From: Mucilaginibacter ginkgonis
GTDB taxonomy: Bacteria > Bacteroidota > Bacteroidia > Sphingobacteriales > Sphingobacteriaceae
Direction: 5' to 3'
Assembly: GCF_009754905.2 (NCBI RefSeq)
Contig: NZ_CP066775.1
Location: 2,852,001-2,916,000, forward strand
DNA: 64,000 nucleotides
Shown here: in pieces, positions 60,175 to 64,000 of the stretch
Position numbering within the stretch: the stretch's first letter is position 1
Layout of the letters: every line of letters begins with the position of its first letter
Notes under the pieces: model-generated
Seen by the model: only the letters and a program-made list of their open reading frames with translations
What the model was told of the DNA's origin: nothing
Database searches by the model: none
Position numbers and translations under genes: made by a program

Positions 60175-61494
60175 GTGCCCGACGGAGATAGTCAGCCCCA
60201 GAAAAAAGATTCGTTTGCCGCTTTGCGGTATAAAGACTTCAGGTCATATATAGGCGTACGCTTCTTTTTCACGTTTGCTTACCTCATGCAAACTACGGTG
60301 CTGGGCTTTTATATTTACGAGTTAGCCCATAGCAAAGTAGCCCTTGCTTTTGTGGGGTTGGCAGAGGCCATACCGGCTGTGGGCATTGCGCTTTACGGCG
60401 GCTACATTGCTGATAAGTACGAGAAGCGCAAGATGCTGCTCATCGTTTTAGGCGGGGTGTTTTTTTCGGCGCTGGTGATGTTTGTTGTTACGCTGCAAAG
60501 CCTCGACCACGAATTCCATCCACTCATATTGCCTATCCTTTACGCGATGATATTTTGCAATGGTGTGGCGCGCGCGTTTTACAGCCCCGCCACTTTTACC
60601 ATTTACGCGCATAGCATCCCTAAAGAAATCTATCCCAACGCCAGCAGCTGGAGCAGCAGTACCTGGCAGATCGCGTCCATTTTCGGGCCGTTGGTGGGTG
60701 GTTTGCTTTACGGCTTCGGCGGAAAACTTTTTACAGGCATAACAGGTATCACAGCAACGTTCGCTGTGGTACTGCTTTTTATGTCAACCTCATTCGTGCT
60801 CGTTTATCGCCTGCGAAAATATCCGCCGGTTTTTGTGCCGAAGGAACCGATATGGCAAAGCCTGAAGGCCGGGCTAAGTTTTGTTTTTACCAACAAGATG
60901 ATGTTCTATGCCATGAGCCTCGACCTTTTCTCCGTGCTGTTTGGCGGTGTGGTTGCATTGCTGCCTGTTTATGCGCTGGACATTTTGAAAGTTGGCTCAG
61001 AAGGTTTAGGTATAATGCGTACGGCTTTTTCACTCGGCGCAGCGCTGACCATGATCTCTATGGCACGCTTTTCGCCGATGGGGCGGCCGTGGCGAAACCT
61101 GCTCATAGCAGTATTAGGGTTTGGGTTGGCCATTATTGGTTTCGGCTTGTCGCATGTGCTGTGGCTGTCGCTCATCTTCCTGTTTTTGCAGGGCGGTTTC
61201 GATAGTGTGAGTGTGATCATCCGCGGAACAATTATGCAACTGCTTACACCGGACCACATGCGCGGACGGGTATCTGCCGTAAACTCCATGTTCATTGGTT
61301 CGTCTAACGAGATAGGCGACTTTGAGTCGGGCATGGCAGCGAACATCCTGGGAACAGTTCCGGCGGTGCTATTTGGCGGCGGCATGACTTTATTTATAGT
61401 CACGTTTACTTACTTCAAGACCCGCCACCTGGTGCCGGCCACTTTAGCCGACGTAAAACTTGCCGACGAACCTCCTACTATGCCGGTCGCGTAG
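60175..61494 (+). CDS. Major facilitator superfamily transporter
   Basis: A 439-residue protein with about 12 membrane helices. The start is GTG at 60175. RYKDFRSYIGVRFFFTFAYLMQTTVLGFYIYELAHSKVALAFVGLAEAIPAVGIALYGGYIADKYEKRKMLL contains the MFS loop 2-3 motif (GGYIADKYEKRK). HSIPKEIYPNASSWSSSTWQIASIFGPLVGGLLYG fits the enterobactin-exporter-like (MFS_3) group. The substrate is not known. It is 60 bases after the M28 gene on the same strand. Confidence 0.88.
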   Translation: MPDGDSQPQKKDSFAALRYKDFRSYIGVRFFFTFAYLMQTTVLGFYIYELAHSKVALAFVGLAEAIPAVGIALYGGYIADKYEKRKMLLIVLGGVFFSALVMFVVTLQSLDHEFHPLILPILYAMIFCNGVARAFYSPATFTIYAHSIPKEIYPNASSWSSSTWQIASIFGPLVGGLLYGFGGKLFTGITGITATFAVVLLFMSTSFVLVYRLRKYPPVFVPKEPIWQSLKAGLSFVFTNKMMFYAMSLDLFSVLFGGVVALLPVYALDILKVGSEGLGIMRTAFSLGAALTMISMARFSPMGRPWRNLLIAVLGFGLAIIGFGLSHVLWLSLIFLFLQGGFDSVSVIIRGTIMQLLTPDHMRGRVSAVNSMFIGSSNEIGDFESGMAANILGTVPAVLFGGGMTLFIVTFTYFKTRHLVPATLADVKLADEPPTMPVA

Positions 61495-61788
61495 TCTTTT
61501 TTTATCGGCTTAATTGTGTGGTTGTAACATGTGACAGTTTCTATACCAAATACTGACTTATTAGTATCTGACACCGTTTTGTCAACGATATAACTAATTG
61601 TTTATCAAGCATGCACGATCGTGTCAGTGTTTCTGGTTTACCGTTTTTAACTAAAAAGTGTAACACAGTTGTCACAGGTGTTACAGTTTTATTTGGCGAT
61701 AACCATTTATAGAAGCAATCCCCAAATTATCAAGTTGGAGATTTGCCTCTCCCGATAATTGGGAATCGCACTGACGTGGTATGTGAAC
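61495..61788. other. Palindrome-rich intergenic region between convergent genes
   Basis: Nearly 300 bases without ORF. It holds CACGATCGTG (61614-61623), a perfect 10-bp palindrome; TGTAACAC (61659-61666) and GTGTTACA (61678-61685), an inverted pair with an 11-base spacer; CTGACAC (61568-61574) with GTGTCAG (61621-61627); and CCCAAATTATC (61721-61731) with GATAATTGGG (61754-61763), an almost perfect stem with one bulge that may act as terminator or repeat. Confidence 0.5.
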
Positions 61789-62280
61789 CTACATTTCATC
61801 CGCACTTGGTCCATAGCTGCCCGGGATGGGAATATCCAATAAGCGCAGGTACACCCCGAGTTGTGCACGATGATGCACGGTTTGGTTAAGCGCCATGCGC
61901 ATCACGTCGCGCTTTGGGTCTTGCGAAATAATATGGCCGCCTGCTTGCAGGCTCCAAATCTTTTCCAGTTCCTCTTCTGTCGAATTGTTGATGCTGTTGC
62001 TTCCCTTTTCTATCGAGCGGGTGTGGTAAGCAAGTATCTCTTCAACGCTGTTAACGTCATCTTCCTTCCAGGTACTGGTCTCAAAGTTAAGCCCGTCTTT
62101 TTCCAATATCATCCAAGGCCATGCGGGCAGGTCGGCAATGTGTTTGGCCAGCCTTAGCATCTTCATGCTTTTAGGGTGCGGCGCCCAATCGAACTTGTCT
62201 TCGGGTATCAGCGTTAAAAATTTACGGGTGATCTCTGCCTCTTGCTGAAGCTCTTTTAAAAAGATGGGTAATAGTTTCAT
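61789..62280 (-). CDS. DinB family protein
   Basis: A 163-residue four-helix protein of the DinB/YfiT-like superfamily. It begins MKLLPIFLKELQQEAEITRKFLTLIPEDKFDWAPHPKSMKMLRLAKHIADLP, with a metal-ligand-type His in LRLAKHIADLPAW, and has DVMRMALNQTVHHRAQLGVYLRLLDIPIPGSYGPS, with the second His pair (HH). Such proteins bind a metal ion and often act in thiol or xenobiotic chemistry, but the specific role is unknown. The next gene upstream is the YafY-type regulator. Confidence 0.9.
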   Translation of the reverse strand: MKLLPIFLKELQQEAEITRKFLTLIPEDKFDWAPHPKSMKMLRLAKHIADLPAWPWMILEKDGLNFETSTWKEDDVNSVEEILAYHTRSIEKGSNSINNSTEEELEKIWSLQAGGHIISQDPKRDVMRMALNQTVHHRAQLGVYLRLLDIPIPGSYGPSADEM

Positions 62281-62356
62281 GACTGTTGTTATTGGTTTTA
62301 TGGCTCAAAGAAACCATGAGCCAATGACAACCCTATGTCAGCAGCGTTTAGCTGAT

Positions 62357-63304
62357 TTAAATTTCTTCTAAAATAATTTTAGCGATAGCCTTAACCCGCT
62401 GTTTTAGTTCGGGCGGCGAGATGATCCTAACCTGGTCGGCAAATACCATCATCCATCGGGCAAAACCTTCGAGCGAGGGCGACAGGAACTGCATTTCTAC
62501 CTCATCGCCAACCAACTGTTCCGAAACAAAACCATGATAAAATCGCTGCTCGCCCAAGTAAGGCGCAGCTTCTCTGGTGATGCGGATCACGATCTTTAAC
62601 AGCTCTGTATCCTTATACATTTTGTTAAGGTGCTCACTTAAAGGCGGGTGTATAGTATCGAAATGCAGGCCTGTTTCGCCGAGCGACTCCATCCTGTCGA
62701 ACCTGAAATCGCGATAGTCGCTACGCAAACGGCACCAAGCTATCAGGTGCCAGTAATTGTCCAGATAAAAAACACCCACCGGTTCAATATCGCGCGACTC
62801 CACCAATTCGCCCCAGGGGCGTTTATATTTAAGCCTTAGCACTTCCTTTTTGGCTACAGCTTGCAGTATAAGTTGTAATTGGTTTTGTGGGGCAGCCTTT
62901 TGCGCATGGTGTCCCCGGAATTTAAGCACTTCGATATTTTGCTCAATGCTTTCAAGGTAGTCCTTTTCTGCCGACCGCAATACCGACCTGATCTTGAACA
63001 TGGCCGAACTATAGCTGGCGCTATTATCGGCATCAGTCAACTTGTTTACCATCTTCTCGGCAGTGAGGAAAGCGGCTGCCTCATCGCGGGTAAACATTAC
63101 CGGTGGCAGGCGGTACCCATCAACAATGGAATAACCTACACCTGCCTCGCCGATCAGCGGAATCCCCGCTTCTTCAAGCGTTTTTACATCCCGATAAACC
63201 GTACGCAGGCTAATATCAAACCTATCGGCAATATCCTGCGCGCGTACCGTTTTGCGCGATTGCAGCTGAATCAAAATAGCAGAAATACGGTCGATGCGGT
63301 TCAC
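62357..63304 (-). CDS. YafY-type transcriptional regulator with WYL domain
   Basis: A 315-residue regulator. The start is GTG at 63304, which places the conserved MNRIDRISAILIQLQSRKTVRAQDIADRFDISLRTVYRDVKTLEEAGIPLIGEAGVGYSI helix-turn-helix at the N-terminus. A WYL domain lies at about 135-235 (VLRLKYKRPWGELVESRDIEPVGVFYLDNYWHLIAWCRLRSDYRDFRFDRM) and a C-terminal extension follows. WYL domains bind ligands, possibly oligonucleotides, but the effector is unknown. The DinB gene lies just downstream on the same strand, so autoregulated control of DinB is a plausible guess. Confidence 0.9.
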   Translation of the reverse strand: MNRIDRISAILIQLQSRKTVRAQDIADRFDISLRTVYRDVKTLEEAGIPLIGEAGVGYSIVDGYRLPPVMFTRDEAAAFLTAEKMVNKLTDADNSASYSSAMFKIRSVLRSAEKDYLESIEQNIEVLKFRGHHAQKAAPQNQLQLILQAVAKKEVLRLKYKRPWGELVESRDIEPVGVFYLDNYWHLIAWCRLRSDYRDFRFDRMESLGETGLHFDTIHPPLSEHLNKMYKDTELLKIVIRITREAAPYLGEQRFYHGFVSEQLVGDEVEMQFLSPSLEGFARWMMVFADQVRIISPPELKQRVKAIAKIILEEI

Positions 63305-63343
63305 GCGGCAAATTACGTATTTCTGCCATAAGCTATGCCCGGC

Positions 63344-64000
63344 TTACTTGATCTCGAAGATAGCGTGTATCTGGTAGCTCAGCTTGATTTTCTTGACGTC
63401 AATGTCAGATGGCTCGGGTGCAGGTGCGTCAGCTACCTTGGCCATAGCATAACTTCTGTACACCGGTAGGGGGAAGCTTTCGTTATCTATTTCTTCGATA
63501 TTTAAGGCATTACCTACAAGGCTGCCTATGCTGCTTAACAGGTAGGTTGCTTTGTCCTTAGCATTTTGTAATGCTTTGATCTTCAGGTCGCGCTTTAGGG
63601 TAACGATCTTCGAATAGTCGTAGCTATCAACACCTGTGCTTTGAATACCTTTTGGGTCTATCTGGCTTAAGATAATGTTGTAAGTATTTAAGTCGTGGAA
63701 CTTAATGCGGTACTGCTTAGACGCTAAAAAGTCGGGGTTCTTCTTTTTCTGATAAACATTATAAGCAGATACGTTTGAGATAGTCAGGTCATCTTTGGCG
63801 ATGCCGGCATCGGTAACTGCCTTTTCTAACTGGCGTTCCAAAACGTCAATGGTCACCTTGTTGCGGCCATCCATATATTCTTTGAGTGATATAGATACGT
63901 TGATGATATCGGGCGTAACTTCTTGTTCTGCGGTACCATTCACCTCAATTTTGCGGCGAAGATCTGCAACTTGTGCAAACGTGTTTAGGGATAGTGTGCC
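63344..64000 (-). CDS. SIMPL (DUF541) domain protein, 5' end beyond window
   Basis: The frame runs off the window at 64000. The visible 218 residues begin GTLSLNTFAQVADLRRKIEVNGTAEQEVTPDIIN; the first part is the end of a signal peptide (cut near FAQ), so the protein is periplasmic. A GTG at 63943 lies inside the domain and is not the true start. The SIMPL/DUF541 fold follows: IEVNGTAEQEVTPDIINVSISLKEY, LKIKALQNAKDKATYLLSSIGSLVGN and ALNIEEIDNES. The family (E. coli YggE) is linked to oxidative stress tolerance, with unknown mechanism. Confidence 0.87.
   Translation of the reverse strand, partial: GTLSLNTFAQVADLRRKIEVNGTAEQEVTPDIINVSISLKEYMDGRNKVTIDVLERQLEKAVTDAGIAKDDLTISNVSAYNVYQKKKNPDFLASKQYRIKFHDLNTYNIILSQIDPKGIQSTGVDSYDYSKIVTLKRDLKIKALQNAKDKATYLLSSIGSLVGNALNIEEIDNESFPLPVYRSYAMAKVADAPAPEPSDIDVKKIKLSYQIHAIFEIK

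Noticed and set aside
1..64000. CRISPR arrays, transposases, integrases, phage genes, attachment sites or a replication origin
   Set aside because: No regularly spaced direct repeats and no proteins of these types are visible. tRNA genes have no partial 3' duplication that I can see nearby.

Overview
The window looks like chromosomal DNA of a Bacteroidota bacterium, most likely Sphingobacteriaceae (Mucilaginibacter/Pedobacter-like). The grounds are a SusC/SusD pair, a DUF5686 outer-membrane protein with a carboxypeptidase-like regulatory domain, many periplasmic or outer-membrane hydrolases, several TAnnTTTG (-7) promoter elements typical of the phylum, mostly weak Shine-Dalgarno sequences, and moderate GC. 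I placed the organism from protein families and signals only. I see no phage, insertion sequence, CRISPR array, rRNA or replication origin.

Layout. 1-6.3 kb: envelope and glycan genes (DUF5686 protein, GH3 beta-glucosidase, lipocalin). 6.4-8.9 kb: frr and an ABC exporter. 9.2-13.9 kb: SusC/SusD nutrient-uptake pair. 13.9-17.1 kb: LD-carboxypeptidase divergent from metG, then tRNA-Arg(CCT). 17.2-24.4 kb: a stress-flavoured block: a phosphodiesterase-like protein, two DUF892 ferritin-like proteins, a very Asp-rich small protein, a FAD/Rieske oxidoreductase, an MscS channel, a CinA-like amidohydrolase, a pyrophosphatase and a DUF2252 protein. 24.7-26.8 kb: small lipoprotein, unknown protein and a cytosolic PAS histidine kinase. 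26.86-28.75 kb: a compact arsenic cluster (arsR, DUF6428 gene, a 52-residue membrane peptide, and an arsenate reductase fused to an ArsN1-like acetyltransferase) with two near-identical operator palindromes and no efflux pump. 28.9-33.7 kb: tRNA-Ser, an S41 protease lipoprotein, a small secreted basic protein and a TonB-dependent siderophore receptor with a recognisable promoter/operator.

33.7-39.6 kb: TfoX-like protein, small unknowns, peroxiredoxin, tRNA-Arg(ACG), adk, obgE, a PspC/LiaF-like envelope-stress pair and an SDR. 39.7-42.2 kb: MlaE/MlaF lipid-transport pair and an RNA methyltransferase-like protein. 42.2-45.2 kb: VOC/SRPBCC/DoxX/VOC cluster divergent from a GlxA-type AraC regulator. 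45.2-51.1 kb: an MsbA-like exporter and a surface-glycan locus (GT90-like, two tandem GT4 paralogues, DUF5672). 51.1-58.4 kb: MeaB, aminopeptidase P, OmpA-family protein, a 47-residue membrane micropeptide coupled to ridA, a RarD-like permease and recG. 58.4-64 kb: an extragenic repeat block, M28 peptidase, MFS transporter, a palindrome-rich spacer, DinB, a YafY/WYL regulator and a SIMPL-domain gene cut by the window end.

Most of the window is ordinary housekeeping and envelope content. The most unusual items are the ArsC-ArsN1 fusion in a pump-less ars cluster with a duplicated operator, the micropeptide/ridA overlap, the Asp-rich protein, the inverted repeat in the ompA promoter and the extragenic repeats.
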